Positions 7,464 through 15,850 of a DNA stretch of 64,000 bases are shown here, in pieces. Origin of the DNA: Massilia alkalitolerans DSM 17462 (GTDB taxonomy: Bacteria; Pseudomonadota; Gammaproteobacteria; Burkholderiales; Burkholderiaceae_D); assembly GCF_000427785.1 (NCBI RefSeq), contig NZ_ATYR01000024.1, positions 33,307-97,306 of the forward strand, in the 5' to 3' direction. The notes beneath the pieces were generated by a model. The model made no database searches, was not told where the DNA came from, and saw nothing but the letters and a program-made list of their open reading frames with translations. Each line of letters starts with the position of its first letter. Position 1 is the stretch's first letter. The position numbers and the translations under genes are program-made.

Positions 7464-8651
7464 ATGACATACGCATCGCGACTTGGGGCCTGGATGTTCG
7501 GCCTCGCAGCAACGGCCGGCATCCCAGCATGGGCGGCTCCGGAAATCACGGGCCGGCCGGTGGAACACCAGTTGAACATGCAGCTCCCCGTGACCGGCGT
7601 CGGCGCCGATATCTACGACCTGCACAACTGGATGATGATCGTCTGCCTGGTGATCTTCGTCGGCGTGTTCGGTGTCATGTTCTATTCGGTGTTCAAGCAC
7701 CGCAAGTCGCTCGGCCACAAGCCCGCCACCTTCCACGAATCGACCGCGGTCGAGATCGCCTGGACCATCGTTCCCTTCCTGATCGTCATCGGCATGGCCC
7801 TGCCGGCCACCAAGACCGTGGTCGCCCTGAAGGACACCTCGAATGCCGACATCACCATCAAGGCCACCGGCATGCAGTGGAAATGGGGCTATGACTACCT
7901 GAACGGCGAAGGCGAGGGCATTTCCTTCCTGTCCAACCTGGCCACCCCGCGCGCCCAGATCGGCCTGCCGGGCCAGGCTGCCACCGAGAAAAAGGGCGAG
8001 AACTACCTGCTCGAAGTGGACAACGAGATGGTCGTCCCGGTCGGCAAGAAGATCCGCATGGTGTTCACCGCCAACGACGTGATCCACGCCTGGACCATCC
8101 CGGCCTTCGCCATCAAGCAGGATGCCATCCCGGGCTTCGTGCGCGACGGCTGGTTCAAGGCCGACAAGATCGGCGTCTACCGCGGCAACTGCGTTGAGCT
8201 GTGCGGCAAGGACCACGCCTTCATGCCGATCGTCGTGCGCGTCGTCTCGGCCGAGGATTACACTGCCTGGGTCGCCGGCGAGAAGAAGCGCATGGCCGCC
8301 CTGGCCGACGATCCGAACAAGGTCTGGACCATCGACGAACTGAAGACCCGCGGCGAGCAGGTCTACGCCGCCAACTGCGTGGCCTGCCACCAGGCCAACG
8401 GCAAGGGTGTGCCGAACGCTTTCGCCCCGCTGGACGGCTCGCCGAACGTGCTGGGCGCCAAGGCGCACCAGATCGACATCCTGCTCAACGGCCAGGACAC
8501 CCCGGCCTACCCGTCGGCGATGCCGGCCTGGAAGCAGCTGTCGGACACCGAGATCGCCGCCGTGATCACCTATACCCGCAACACCTGGTCGAACAAGGCT
8601 GCGGAAAACATCGTGCAACCGGCGGAAGTGCTGGCTGCCCGCAGCAAATAA
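7464..8651 (+). CDS. coxB: Cytochrome c oxidase subunit II with fused cytochrome c domain
   Basis: This 395-residue subunit receives electrons from cytochrome c and passes them through its CuA centre. An N-terminal signal peptide is followed by two transmembrane helices (about 55-75 and 95-115) and a cupredoxin domain. The CuA ligands sit in CVELCGKDHAFM (Cys243, Cys247, His251, Met254). A C-terminal cytochrome c domain has the heme motif CVACH (305-309) and a likely axial Met in PSAMPAWK. This makes it a caa3-type subunit II. The ATG at 7464 is preceded by GGGGAC. It heads the cox locus, and subunit I follows after 40 bases. Confidence 0.97.
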   Translation: MTYASRLGAWMFGLAATAGIPAWAAPEITGRPVEHQLNMQLPVTGVGADIYDLHNWMMIVCLVIFVGVFGVMFYSVFKHRKSLGHKPATFHESTAVEIAWTIVPFLIVIGMALPATKTVVALKDTSNADITIKATGMQWKWGYDYLNGEGEGISFLSNLATPRAQIGLPGQAATEKKGENYLLEVDNEMVVPVGKKIRMVFTANDVIHAWTIPAFAIKQDAIPGFVRDGWFKADKIGVYRGNCVELCGKDHAFMPIVVRVVSAEDYTAWVAGEKKRMAALADDPNKVWTIDELKTRGEQVYAANCVACHQANGKGVPNAFAPLDGSPNVLGAKAHQIDILLNGQDTPAYPSAMPAWKQLSDTEIAAVITYTRNTWSNKAAENIVQPAEVLAARSK

Positions 8652-8691
8652 CGCAGCACTGTGTTAGCTATCTAAGCTTCAGGGAATCGAC

Positions 8692-10287
8692 ATGACTACC
8701 AGCACCATCGATCACGCACACGACCACGGCCACGACCACGCGCACGACCACCCACACGGCTGGCGCCGCTGGCTGTTCGCCACCAACCACAAGGACATCG
8801 GTACCCTGTACCTGTGGTTCTCCTTCATCATGCTGCTCTCGGGCGGCGTGCTGGCGCTGATGATCCGCACCGAACTGTTCGAGCCGGGCCTGCAGTTCTT
8901 CCGTCCCGAGTTCTTCAACCAGCTGACCACCATGCACGGCCTGGTGATGGTGTTCGGCGCGATCATGCCGGCCTTCGTGGGCTTCGCCAACTGGATGCTG
9001 CCGCTGCAGGTGGGCGCCTCGGACATGGCCTTCGCCCGCATGAACAACTTCTCGTTCTGGCTGCTGCCGCCGGCGGCAATCCTGCTGGCCGCCTCCTTCC
9101 TGTCGCCGGGCGGCGCCACCGCGGCCGGCTGGACCCTGTACGCACCGCTGTCGACCCAGATGGGCCCGGGCATGGACATGGCGATCTTCGCCATGCACAT
9201 CATGGGCGCCTCGTCGATCATGGGCTCGATCAACATCATCGTCACCATCCTGAACATGCGCGCTCCGGGCATGACCCTGATGAAGATGCCGATGTTCTGC
9301 TGGACCTGGCTGATCACCGCCTACCTGCTGATCGCCGTGATGCCGGTGCTGGCGGGCGCCATCACCATGACCCTGACCGACCGCCACTTCGGCACCTCGT
9401 TCTTCAACGCGGCCGGTGGCGGCGACCCGGTGATGTACCAGCACATCTTCTGGTTCTTCGGCCACCCGGAGGTCTACATCATGATCCTGCCGGCCTTCGG
9501 CATCGTCTCGCAGATCATCCCGGCCTTCGCACGTAAACCCCTGTTCGGCTACGCCTCGATGGTCTACGCGACCGCCTCGATCGCGATCCTGTCCTTCATC
9601 GTGTGGGCGCACCACATGTTCACCACCGGCATGCCGGTGACCTCGCAGCTGTTCTTCATGTACGCCACCATGCTGATCGCGGTGCCGACCGGCGTGAAGG
9701 TGTTCAACTGGGTCGCCACCATGTGGAAGGGCTCGATGACCTTCGAGACCCCGATGCTGTTCGCGGTGGGCTTCATCTTCGTGTTCACCATGGGCGGCTT
9801 CACCGGCCTGATCCTGGCGGTGACCCCGATCGACATCCAGGTGCACGACACCTATTACGTGGTGGCGCACTTCCACTACGTGCTGGTGGCGGGCTCGCTG
9901 TTCGCCCTGTTCGCCGGTTTCTACTACTGGGCGCCGAAGTGGACCGGCCACATGTATCCGGAATTCCGCGGCAAGGTGCACTTCTGGGCTTCGCTCATCA
10001 CGTTCAACGTCACTTTCTTCCCGATGCACTTCCTGGGCCTGGCCGGCATGCCGCGCCGCTATGCGGACTACGCCACCCAGTTCACCGACTTCAACATGAT
10101 CGTGTCGATCGGCGCCTTCGGCTTCGGCCTGTCGCAGGTCTACTTCCTGTTCGCGGTCGTGCTGCCGACCATCCGCGGCGGCGCCAAGGCCCCGGCCAAG
10201 CCGTGGGAAGGCGCGGAAGGCCTGGAGTGGACCGTGCCGAGCCCGGCGCCATTCCACACCTTCGAAACCCCGCCGCTGGTGAAGTGA
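8692..10287 (+). CDS. ctaD: Cytochrome c oxidase subunit I (aa3 type)
   Basis: This 531-residue catalytic subunit reduces oxygen to water at the heme a3-CuB centre and pumps protons. Twelve hydrophobic segments fit the family. Signature segments include TMHGLVMVFG (heme a ligand), FFGHPEVYIMILP with the His and Tyr of the CuB crosslink, WAHHMFTTG (CuB histidines), and VVAHFHYVLVAG (heme a3 and heme a ligands). The N terminus is strikingly His-rich, with alternating HDH repeats over the first 25 residues, which could chelate metal. It is co-directional with coxB, the small protein gene and ctaG. Confidence 0.97.
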   Translation: MTTSTIDHAHDHGHDHAHDHPHGWRRWLFATNHKDIGTLYLWFSFIMLLSGGVLALMIRTELFEPGLQFFRPEFFNQLTTMHGLVMVFGAIMPAFVGFANWMLPLQVGASDMAFARMNNFSFWLLPPAAILLAASFLSPGGATAAGWTLYAPLSTQMGPGMDMAIFAMHIMGASSIMGSINIIVTILNMRAPGMTLMKMPMFCWTWLITAYLLIAVMPVLAGAITMTLTDRHFGTSFFNAAGGGDPVMYQHIFWFFGHPEVYIMILPAFGIVSQIIPAFARKPLFGYASMVYATASIAILSFIVWAHHMFTTGMPVTSQLFFMYATMLIAVPTGVKVFNWVATMWKGSMTFETPMLFAVGFIFVFTMGGFTGLILAVTPIDIQVHDTYYVVAHFHYVLVAGSLFALFAGFYYWAPKWTGHMYPEFRGKVHFWASLITFNVTFFPMHFLGLAGMPRRYADYATQFTDFNMIVSIGAFGFGLSQVYFLFAVVLPTIRGGAKAPAKPWEGAEGLEWTVPSPAPFHTFETPPLVK

Positions 10288-10289
10288 TC

Positions 10290-10400
10290 ATGGTCCAGGA
10301 ACCACGCAAGCCCAGCAACCTGCGTACCGCCCTGATCCTGGGCGGGATCGCGCTGTTCTTCTTCGCCAGCGTGTTCGTCAAGTTCACCTGGCTGAGCTGA
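10290..10400 (+). CDS. Cytochrome oxidase small assembly protein, 36 residues
   Basis: This 36-codon gene starts two bases after the coxA stop and ends 13 bases before ctaG. The peptide begins MVQEPRKPSNLRTA and then has one transmembrane helix (ALILGGIALFFFASVFVKF), giving a short cytoplasmic tail and a single-span protein. Tiny proteins of this form occur at the same place in the cox loci of related Betaproteobacteria and are named small assembly proteins. A direct role in oxidase assembly is inferred from position. Tight spacing on both sides supports it as a real gene. Confidence 0.82.
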   Translation: MVQEPRKPSNLRTALILGGIALFFFASVFVKFTWLS

Positions 10401-10413
10401 AGGTAGCGTCGAG

Positions 10414-10986
10414 ATGAGCGCGAGCAAACGGCTGCTGCAACTGAACCGCACCACCCTGATGAAGCTGGTGGTGGTGGCGGTGCTGATGTTCGGCTTCGGT
10501 TACGCGCTGGTGCCGGTGTACCGCCAGATCTGCGAGGTACTCGGCATCAACGTGCTGACCCAGGGCGAGTTCGTGGAAGCGCCCAAGAATACCCAGATCG
10601 ACAAGAGCCGCAAGATCGTCGTCGAGCTGGATGGCAATGCGCAGGGACCGTGGCGCTTCCGCCCGGTCCAGCGCAGCATCGAAGTGCATCCCGGCGAACT
10701 GGCCACCGTCACCTACGAGGTGGTCAACACGCAGGCGAGGGCGGTCAAGGCGCAGGCGATCCCGAGCTATGCGCCACATAGCGTCACGCCGCACTTCAAG
10801 AAAGTGGAATGCTTCTGCTTCCAGGAACAGACGCTTGCCGCCAACGAAGCGCGCCAGATGCCGGTGGTCTTCTTCATCGACCCGGCGCTGCCGCGCGAGG
10901 TGAAGAACATCACGCTGTCGTACACCTTCTTCGAGATCGGCGGCGCGGTGCAGACGGCGTCGGCGAAAGCGGCGACAGTCAAGTAA
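10414..10986 (+). CDS. ctaG: Cytochrome c oxidase assembly protein CtaG/Cox11
   Basis: This 190-residue protein inserts copper into the CuB site of subunit I. It has a short cytoplasmic N terminus, one transmembrane helix (about 12-32, LMKLVVVAVLMFGFGYALVPVY), and a periplasmic immunoglobulin-like domain. The conserved copper-binding Cys-x-Cys is present in VECFCFQEQ, and the family motif PVVFFIDPALP follows. Length matches Cox11. The gene lies between the small assembly protein gene and a long palindromic intergenic element, with coxC beyond it. Confidence 0.96.
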   Translation: MSASKRLLQLNRTTLMKLVVVAVLMFGFGYALVPVYRQICEVLGINVLTQGEFVEAPKNTQIDKSRKIVVELDGNAQGPWRFRPVQRSIEVHPGELATVTYEVVNTQARAVKAQAIPSYAPHSVTPHFKKVECFCFQEQTLAANEARQMPVVFFIDPALPREVKNITLSYTFFEIGGAVQTASAKAATVK

Positions 10987-11003
10987 GGGCAGTAGACAAG
11001 AGT

Positions 11004-11107
11004 AGAGCGCCTAACAAAACCCCGAGGGCAAGGCGCATCGTCGAAAACAGTACGCTAGTACGGCGAGACGATGCAACGCAGCCATCGGGGGAATTGTTGG
11101 GCGCTCT
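11004..11107. repeat. 104-base imperfect palindrome with attC-like ends between ctaG and coxC
   Basis: The element begins AGAGCGCCTAACAA (11004-11017) and ends TTGTTGGGCGCTCT (11094-11107), complementary at 13 of 14 positions. Inside, CCCCGA pairs with TCGGGG, and GCATCGTC (11035-11042) pairs exactly with GACGATGC (11067-11074), around a loop containing GTAC-N5-GTAC. The ends contain GCCTAAC and GTTGGGC, matching the integron attC core patterns RYYYAAC and GTTRRRY. The first 12 bases also occur at 1967-1978. It is transcribed between two cox genes. No integrase is in the window, so a chromosomal repeat family is the safer reading. Confidence 0.7.
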
Positions 11108-11160
11108 TAGCGACACAAAAGAATCACCCGATAACACAAAGAGTAGATGAGGAGATGAAA

Positions 11161-12018
11161 ATGAGTTCGCCACAAACCGCGCCCTACTATTTCGTGCCAG
11201 GCCCGTCGCGCTGGCCGATGTGCGCCGGCATGTCGATGCTGGTCACCATGGCCGGCGCGTCCGGCTGGGTCAACAGCGCCCCCTGGGGGCCGGCAGTGTG
11301 CCTGGCCGGCATCGCCGCCACCCTGGTGGTGCTGTACTTCTGGTTCGGCGACGCCATCAAGGAATCCGAATCGGGCATGTACGGCATGCGCATCGACCTG
11401 TCCTACCGCTGGTCGATGAGCTGGTTCATCTTCTCGGAAGTGATGTTCTTCGCCGCCTTCTTCGGCGCGCTGTTCTACGCCCGGGCGATCAGCATGCCCT
11501 GGCTCTCCGACCTCGACCACAAGATCATCTGGCCGGACTTCGCACCGACCTGGGGCAACACCGGTCCGGCCGGCGTGGTGGACCAGTTCCAGACCATGGG
11601 CCCGTTCCCGATCCCGACCATCAACACCGCGCTGCTGCTGCTGTCGGGCGTGACCCTGACCATTTCGCACCACGCGCTGCGCGCCGGCCACCGCTCCAAG
11701 ACGGCGTTCTGGCTGTTCGCCACCATCCTGCTGGGCGCGATCTTCATGGGCTTCCAGGTCTATGAGTACATGCACGCCTACGCGGACCTGAACCTGAAGC
11801 TGACCTCGGGTATCTACGGCTCGACCTTCTTCATGCTGACCGGCTTCCACGGCTTCCACGTGACCATGGGCGCGATCATGCTGTCGGTGATCCTGTACCG
11901 TGTGCTCAAGGGCCACTTCACGGCGGACAACCACTTCGGCTTCGAAGGCGCGGCCTGGTACTGGCACTTCGTCGACGTGGTGTGGCTGGGCCTGTACGTC
12001 GTCGTGTACTGGCTGTAA
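11161..12018 (+). CDS. ctaE: Cytochrome c oxidase subunit III
   Basis: This 285-residue subunit has seven predicted transmembrane helices. Family signatures include WFIFSEVMFFAAFFGALFYAR near the N terminus (with the conserved Glu), TISHHALRAG, and the C-terminal block GFHGFHVTMG and WYWHFVDVVWLGLYVVVYWL. Subunit III stabilises subunits I and II and helps keep the proton pump active. The start at 11161 was chosen over the ATG at 11155 because GAGGAG (11149-11154) is six bases from the former but touches the latter. The gap from ctaG (174 bases) is filled largely by a palindromic repeat. Confidence 0.96.
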   Translation: MSSPQTAPYYFVPGPSRWPMCAGMSMLVTMAGASGWVNSAPWGPAVCLAGIAATLVVLYFWFGDAIKESESGMYGMRIDLSYRWSMSWFIFSEVMFFAAFFGALFYARAISMPWLSDLDHKIIWPDFAPTWGNTGPAGVVDQFQTMGPFPIPTINTALLLLSGVTLTISHHALRAGHRSKTAFWLFATILLGAIFMGFQVYEYMHAYADLNLKLTSGIYGSTFFMLTGFHGFHVTMGAIMLSVILYRVLKGHFTADNHFGFEGAAWYWHFVDVVWLGLYVVVYWL

Positions 12019-12020
12019 AG

Positions 12021-12045
12021 AAAAGCAGGCGGCATTGCCGCCTTT
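12021..12045 (+). terminator. Hairpin terminator after coxC
   Basis: A perfect six-base stem GGCGGC-ATT-GCCGCC is flanked by AAAG and TTTG just after the subunit III stop, between convergent genes. The T tract is short, so it may act in both directions or be weak. Confidence 0.55.
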
Positions 12046-12076
12046 GTAGGGTGGGCGGCTTTGCTGCCCACCTTAC
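12046..12076. repeat. Single REP-like hairpin (GTAGGGTGGGC family)
   Basis: GTAGGGTGGGC (12046-12056) and GCCCACCTTAC (12066-12076) form a hairpin with one mismatch near the outer end. The same unit appears as an inverted pair at 16449-16560 and as a half copy at 63697-63712. This is a single-unit member of a dispersed palindromic family lying in the gap between convergent genes. Confidence 0.65.
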
Positions 12077-12098
12077 ATTTGTACGGTAAGCAAGCTCG

Positions 12099-12299
12099 TC
12101 AGCGAATCCCGGTCGGGGCAATCCACCCCATCTTGTAGGCGCCGAGCAGGCACAGGAACAGGGTAATGGACAGCCCGACCCGCAGCGCCAACGCATGCAC
12201 CGTCCGGTTGCTCTGGCCTTTGTCGCGCATCAGGAAGAAAAGGGCCGACGCAAGGCTGGCTAGGATTAGGATGAAGGCAATCGCAACAAGCAGTTTCAT
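12099..12299 (-). CDS. Twin transmembrane protein (DUF2909 family)
   Basis: This 66-residue protein has two transmembrane helices (about 3-23 and 38-58) joined by a short charged loop (MRDKGQSNRT). This is the layout of the DUF2909 family, found next to cytochrome oxidase genes in Betaproteobacteria. It is encoded opposite to the rest of the cox locus, between subunit III and SURF1, with its start 33 bases from the divergent SURF1 start. A role in oxidase biogenesis is suggested only by its constant neighbourhood. Hydrophobicity and codon use support it as real. Confidence 0.8.
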   Translation of the reverse strand: MKLLVAIAFILILASLASALFFLMRDKGQSNRTVHALALRVGLSITLFLCLLGAYKMGWIAPTGIR

Positions 12300-12332
12300 G
12301 GTCGGCCCAGTCAAGGTTGAGGCATCATTGTA

Positions 12333-13118
12333 ATGCGCTTCCGCTTCCATTTTCGCCCCATTCCCTTCATCGCCGCACTGCTTGTTGCCCTGGTAGGAAT
12401 TGCGCTGGGTAACTGGCAACAGGGCAGGGCCGCATACAAGCTGGCCGTGCAGGAAAAGCTGGCCACCCTCGCCACCGAAGCACCCATGGCGCTCGGCAGC
12501 GCCCTCACGCCCGCCGCCCAACTCGAATACCGGCATGTCAGCGTCAGCGGCGAGTTCGTCGCCGGCTGGCCGCTGTTCCTGGCCAACCGTCCGATGGCAG
12601 GCCGTCCTGGCTACTACCTCGTCATGCCGTTTAAAATCGCGGGTTCAAACACACATGTGCTCGTGATGCGCGGCTGGTTGCCGCGCGAAGCGGAATACGG
12701 CAAGCTGCCGGCCTTCACCACGCCTTCGGGCACAGTCACGGTCGAAGGCATCGTCGTGGCCTCGGCCGGACACGTGATGGACCTGGGCGAAGCCGCGCCG
12801 CTGGCGCCGAAGGCGATCGTCCAGAACATCGATCCGGCGCTGGTGGCCAAGGCCACCGGACTGGTGCTGCAGCCCTTCTTCGTGCAGCAGACCGGGCCGG
12901 ACCAGCCGGGCGAGCTGGACGACATGCTGCTGCGGGTCTGGCCCTCGCCCTCGAGCGGCATCGACAAGCACCGCGGCTACGCCTTCCAGTGGTATGCGCT
13001 GGCGGCCATGGCCATCCTATTTTTTGTGATAACAGGGTTCCGAAGTGGAGCAAAGAGTGGAGCAAAACAAGCCGATGCAGGAAAACCTGAAGCAGAAACC
13101 AGTGATGCAGGCAACTGA
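12333..13118 (+). CDS. SURF1 family cytochrome oxidase assembly protein
   Basis: This 261-residue membrane protein is of the SURF1 family, which helps place heme a into oxidase subunit I. It has an N-terminal helix (about 7-27) ending in the family motif GNWQQGRAAYK, a large periplasmic domain with the HVSVSGEF and GYYLVMPF blocks, and a C-terminal helix (YALAAMAILFFVITGF, about 220-238). The last 30 or so residues are a hydrophilic tail that overlaps the start region of the next gene. It is divergent from the twin-transmembrane protein gene. Confidence 0.93.
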   Translation: MRFRFHFRPIPFIAALLVALVGIALGNWQQGRAAYKLAVQEKLATLATEAPMALGSALTPAAQLEYRHVSVSGEFVAGWPLFLANRPMAGRPGYYLVMPFKIAGSNTHVLVMRGWLPREAEYGKLPAFTTPSGTVTVEGIVVASAGHVMDLGEAAPLAPKAIVQNIDPALVAKATGLVLQPFFVQQTGPDQPGELDDMLLRVWPSPSSGIDKHRGYAFQWYALAAMAILFFVITGFRSGAKSGAKQADAGKPEAETSDAGN

Positions 13119-13716
13119 TCCCGCCAAGGATCCAGTGAAGGCCCGGCGCACGGGCCGCTGGAAACTTTTCGCCGTGCTGCTGGTCTGCGCGGCGCCGATG
13201 ATCCTGTCCTATCTCACCTATTACGTCATCAAGCCGACCGGGCGCACCAACTATGGCACCCTGATCGACCCGCGCAGCAGGCCGATCCCGGCCATGGACA
13301 GCACCACGCTCGACGGCCGCCCCGAAAAGCTGGAGCAATACGCGGGCAAGTGGATCATGCTGAAGGTCGGCGGCGGCGAATGCCTGGAGGCCTGCCAGAA
13401 GCAGCTGTTCGCGATGCGCCAGTGGCGCACCATGCAGGGCAAGAACATGGACCGCGTCGAACGCGTCTGGCTCGTCACCGACGCGCAGCCGCTCGACACG
13501 ATGACGATCCGCCAGTACGACGGCATGCACCTGCTGCGCGCGCCGAAGGACGTCGTCGACAAGTGGCTGCCGGCCGACAAGGGCACGCAGCCGTCCGAAC
13601 ATATCTACCTGATCGACCCGCTCGGCAACCTGATGATGCGCTTCCCCGTCAATCCCGATCCGGGCAAGGTACACAAGGACATCGCCAAGCTGCTCAAGGC
13701 TTCCGCGGTCGGCTGA
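13075..13716 (+). CDS. SCO-like thioredoxin-fold membrane protein of the cox locus
   Basis: This protein of about 213 residues has one N-terminal transmembrane helix (LFAVLLVCAAPMILSYLTYYVI) and a periplasmic thioredoxin-like domain. GGGECLEACQKQ has two cysteines spaced as in SCO proteins (CxxxC), and the end reads HIYLIDPLGNLMMRFP, as in SCO/thioredoxin folds. The invariant SCO histidine is not obvious. Such proteins sit between SURF1 and heme A synthase in related genomes and probably act in copper or thiol handling for the oxidase. The start is uncertain: GTG codons at 13045 and 13057 are also possible, and all overlap the SURF1 gene. Confidence 0.82.
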   Translation: MQENLKQKPVMQATDPAKDPVKARRTGRWKLFAVLLVCAAPMILSYLTYYVIKPTGRTNYGTLIDPRSRPIPAMDSTTLDGRPEKLEQYAGKWIMLKVGGGECLEACQKQLFAMRQWRTMQGKNMDRVERVWLVTDAQPLDTMTIRQYDGMHLLRAPKDVVDKWLPADKGTQPSEHIYLIDPLGNLMMRFPVNPDPGKVHKDIAKLLKASAVG

Positions 13717-13747
13717 TACGGCACGATCCCATACAGCACCCTGATAG

Positions 13748-14863
13748 ATGATGCAAGCTTCTTCCCTGATCCAACTGGCCCTGATGGGCGTGCTCGTGGC
13801 CATCCTGCCGCTGTCGATGGTCTGGATGTCCTCGGACCCCAACAAGTTCCGCAAGCTGGTCTGGGTCGCCGTCTTCCTGACCTTCGACCTGATCGTCTTC
13901 GGCGGTTTTACCCGCCTGACCGACTCGGGCCTGGGCTGTCCGGACTGGCCGGGCTGCTACGGCATGGCCAACCCCTTCCTGGCGCACGAGCAGATCTCGG
14001 CGGCCGAAGCGGCCATGCCGACCGGTCCGGTCACCGTGGTCAAGGCCTGGATCGAGATGATCCACCGCTACCTGGCGATGGGCATCGGCGTGATCATCAT
14101 GGCCCTGCTCATCACGGCTACCGTGCAGTGGCGCAAAACGAAGATGCAGGCCTTCAAGCCGGGCATCCCGCTGGCGCTGTTCATCTTCGTGTGCATCCAG
14201 GGCGCTTTCGGCGCCTGGACCGTCACCCTGAAGCTGCAGCCGGTGATCGTGACCATTCACCTGCTGCTGGGCATGGGCCTGCTGGCCCTGCTGACCTGGC
14301 TTGGCGGGCGCGAAGACTACCTGATGCACAAGCCGCCACGCGCCGGCGACGACGCCGCGCTGCGCGGCATCCGCACGCTGGCGCTGCTGGCGGCGGTCGT
14401 CATCACCGTGCAGATCGCGCTGGGCGGGTGGGTGAGCACTAACTACGCGACCCTGGCCTGCGATGAATTCCCGCTGTGTGACGGCCGGGTGGTGCCGGAG
14501 ATGGACTTCGAGCATGGTTTCCACCTGTGGCGCGAGCTGGGCAAGACGGCGGCCGGCCACTACCTGCCGTTCTCGGCCCTGGTGGCGATCCACTGGGTGC
14601 ACCGCAACTTCGCCATCCTGGTGGTCGCCGTCGTCGGCCTGCTGGTGTGGCGCGCCTGGCGCCATGCCTATCTGGCAAAACACGCCAAATGGCTGGCCGG
14701 GGTGCTGGTCGTCCAGCTGCTGACCGGGGTGGCCACGGTCTACTTCGACTTCCCGCTCGCCATTGCCGTAATGCATAACGCGGGGGCGGCCCTGCTGGTC
14801 CTGCTCGTGACCATGCTAAACTATCGGGTGAATCAGCAACTTGAAGTGAACCGCGCCGGATGA
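13748..14863 (+). CDS. ctaA: Heme A synthase (COX15/CtaA family)
   Basis: This 371-residue integral membrane enzyme oxidises the methyl group of heme O to the formyl group of heme A. Eight hydrophobic helices form two related halves. Conserved features are FGGFTRLTDSGLGCPDWPGCYG near the N terminus with its cysteine pair, EMIHRYLAMGIG with a heme-ligand His, and in the second half LGGWVSTNYATLACDEFPLCDG and IHWVHRNFA. The gene stop overlaps an in-frame ATG for ctaB, so the two heme enzymes form one transcriptional unit. Confidence 0.95.
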   Translation: MMQASSLIQLALMGVLVAILPLSMVWMSSDPNKFRKLVWVAVFLTFDLIVFGGFTRLTDSGLGCPDWPGCYGMANPFLAHEQISAAEAAMPTGPVTVVKAWIEMIHRYLAMGIGVIIMALLITATVQWRKTKMQAFKPGIPLALFIFVCIQGAFGAWTVTLKLQPVIVTIHLLLGMGLLALLTWLGGREDYLMHKPPRAGDDAALRGIRTLALLAAVVITVQIALGGWVSTNYATLACDEFPLCDGRVVPEMDFEHGFHLWRELGKTAAGHYLPFSALVAIHWVHRNFAILVVAVVGLLVWRAWRHAYLAKHAKWLAGVLVVQLLTGVATVYFDFPLAIAVMHNAGAALLVLLVTMLNYRVNQQLEVNRAG

Positions 14864-14955
14864 ACAGGGACATGCGCCTCGACGAGGGCTGTGACCTGGC
14901 CGGTGTGACCGCGACCCCGGCCCTGCCGCGGTTCGAGTCCCCACGCAGCCCATCG

Positions 14956-15849
14956 ATGACGACCCAGACAGCCCTCCATAAACCCCAGAGCCGCATCGCC
15001 CAGTACTGGGCCCTGACCAAACCGCGGGTCACGCAGCTGGCCGTGTTCTGCGCGGTGATCGGGATGTTCCTTGCCACCGATGGTTTCCCGGGCTGGCAGG
15101 TGCTGCTTGCCGGCACCGCCGGCATCTGGCTGCTGGCGGGCGCCGCCTTTGCCGTGAACTGCCTGGTGGAGGCCGAGATCGACGCGCGCATGGCGCGCAC
15201 GGCCCGCCGCGCCACTGCCATGGGCGAGCTCACCAGCACCCAAACGATCATCTTCTCGACGATCATCGGCGGCCTGGGCATGGGCGTACTGTATTTCCTC
15301 GTCAATCCGCTCACCATGTGGCTGACCTTCGTGACCTTCGTCGGTTATGCCTTCATCTACACCATGCTGCTCAAGCCGGCCACGCCGCAGAACATCGTCA
15401 TCGGCGGCCTGTCGGGCGCCATGCCGCCGGCCCTGGGCTGGGCCGCCGTCGCCAACGACGTGCCGATGGAAGCCTGGCTGCTGGTGCTCATCATCTTCGT
15501 CTGGACCCCGCCGCACTTCTGGGTGCTGGCCATGTACCGCCGCGAGGACTACGCCCGCTCCGGCCTGCCGATGCTGCCGATTACCCACGGCATGCAGTAC
15601 ACCGGCCTGCAGGTGTGGCTGTACACCATCGCGCTGGCGGCGACTACCTTGCTGCCTTTCGCCGTCGGCATGAGCGGCCTGATCTACCTGGCCGCTGCCG
15701 TCGTGCTGAACGCGGTCTTCCTGCGCCATTCGTGGCGCGTGCACAAGCATTACAGCGACATGGCTGCGCGTAATGCCTTTACCTGGTCCATCGTCTACCT
15801 GTCGCTGCTGTTCGCGGCGCTGCTGGTCGACCATTACTTCAAGTTCTGA
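14956..15849 (+). CDS. ctaB: Protoheme IX farnesyltransferase (heme O synthase)
   Basis: This 297-residue UbiA-family prenyltransferase adds a farnesyl group to heme B to make heme O, the substrate of CtaA. The Asp-rich active-site motif NCLVEAEIDARMARTARR is clear. The second conserved block reads YTMLLKPATPQNIVIGGLSGAMPP. About nine helices are present. The start MTTQTALHK was chosen because it gives the usual family length. The frame stays open to an ATG at 14860 that overlaps the ctaA stop by four bases and would add 32 residues. The SCO gene follows after one base. Confidence 0.93.
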   Translation: MTTQTALHKPQSRIAQYWALTKPRVTQLAVFCAVIGMFLATDGFPGWQVLLAGTAGIWLLAGAAFAVNCLVEAEIDARMARTARRATAMGELTSTQTIIFSTIIGGLGMGVLYFLVNPLTMWLTFVTFVGYAFIYTMLLKPATPQNIVIGGLSGAMPPALGWAAVANDVPMEAWLLVLIIFVWTPPHFWVLAMYRREDYARSGLPMLPITHGMQYTGLQVWLYTIALAATTLLPFAVGMSGLIYLAAAVVLNAVFLRHSWRVHKHYSDMAARNAFTWSIVYLSLLFAALLVDHYFKF

Positions 15850-15850
15850 C

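Noticed and set aside
11004..11107. True integron cassette attachment site
   Set aside because: The end motifs fit, but there is no integrase or cassette array in the window and the element looks like a dispersed palindrome; reported only as attC-like.
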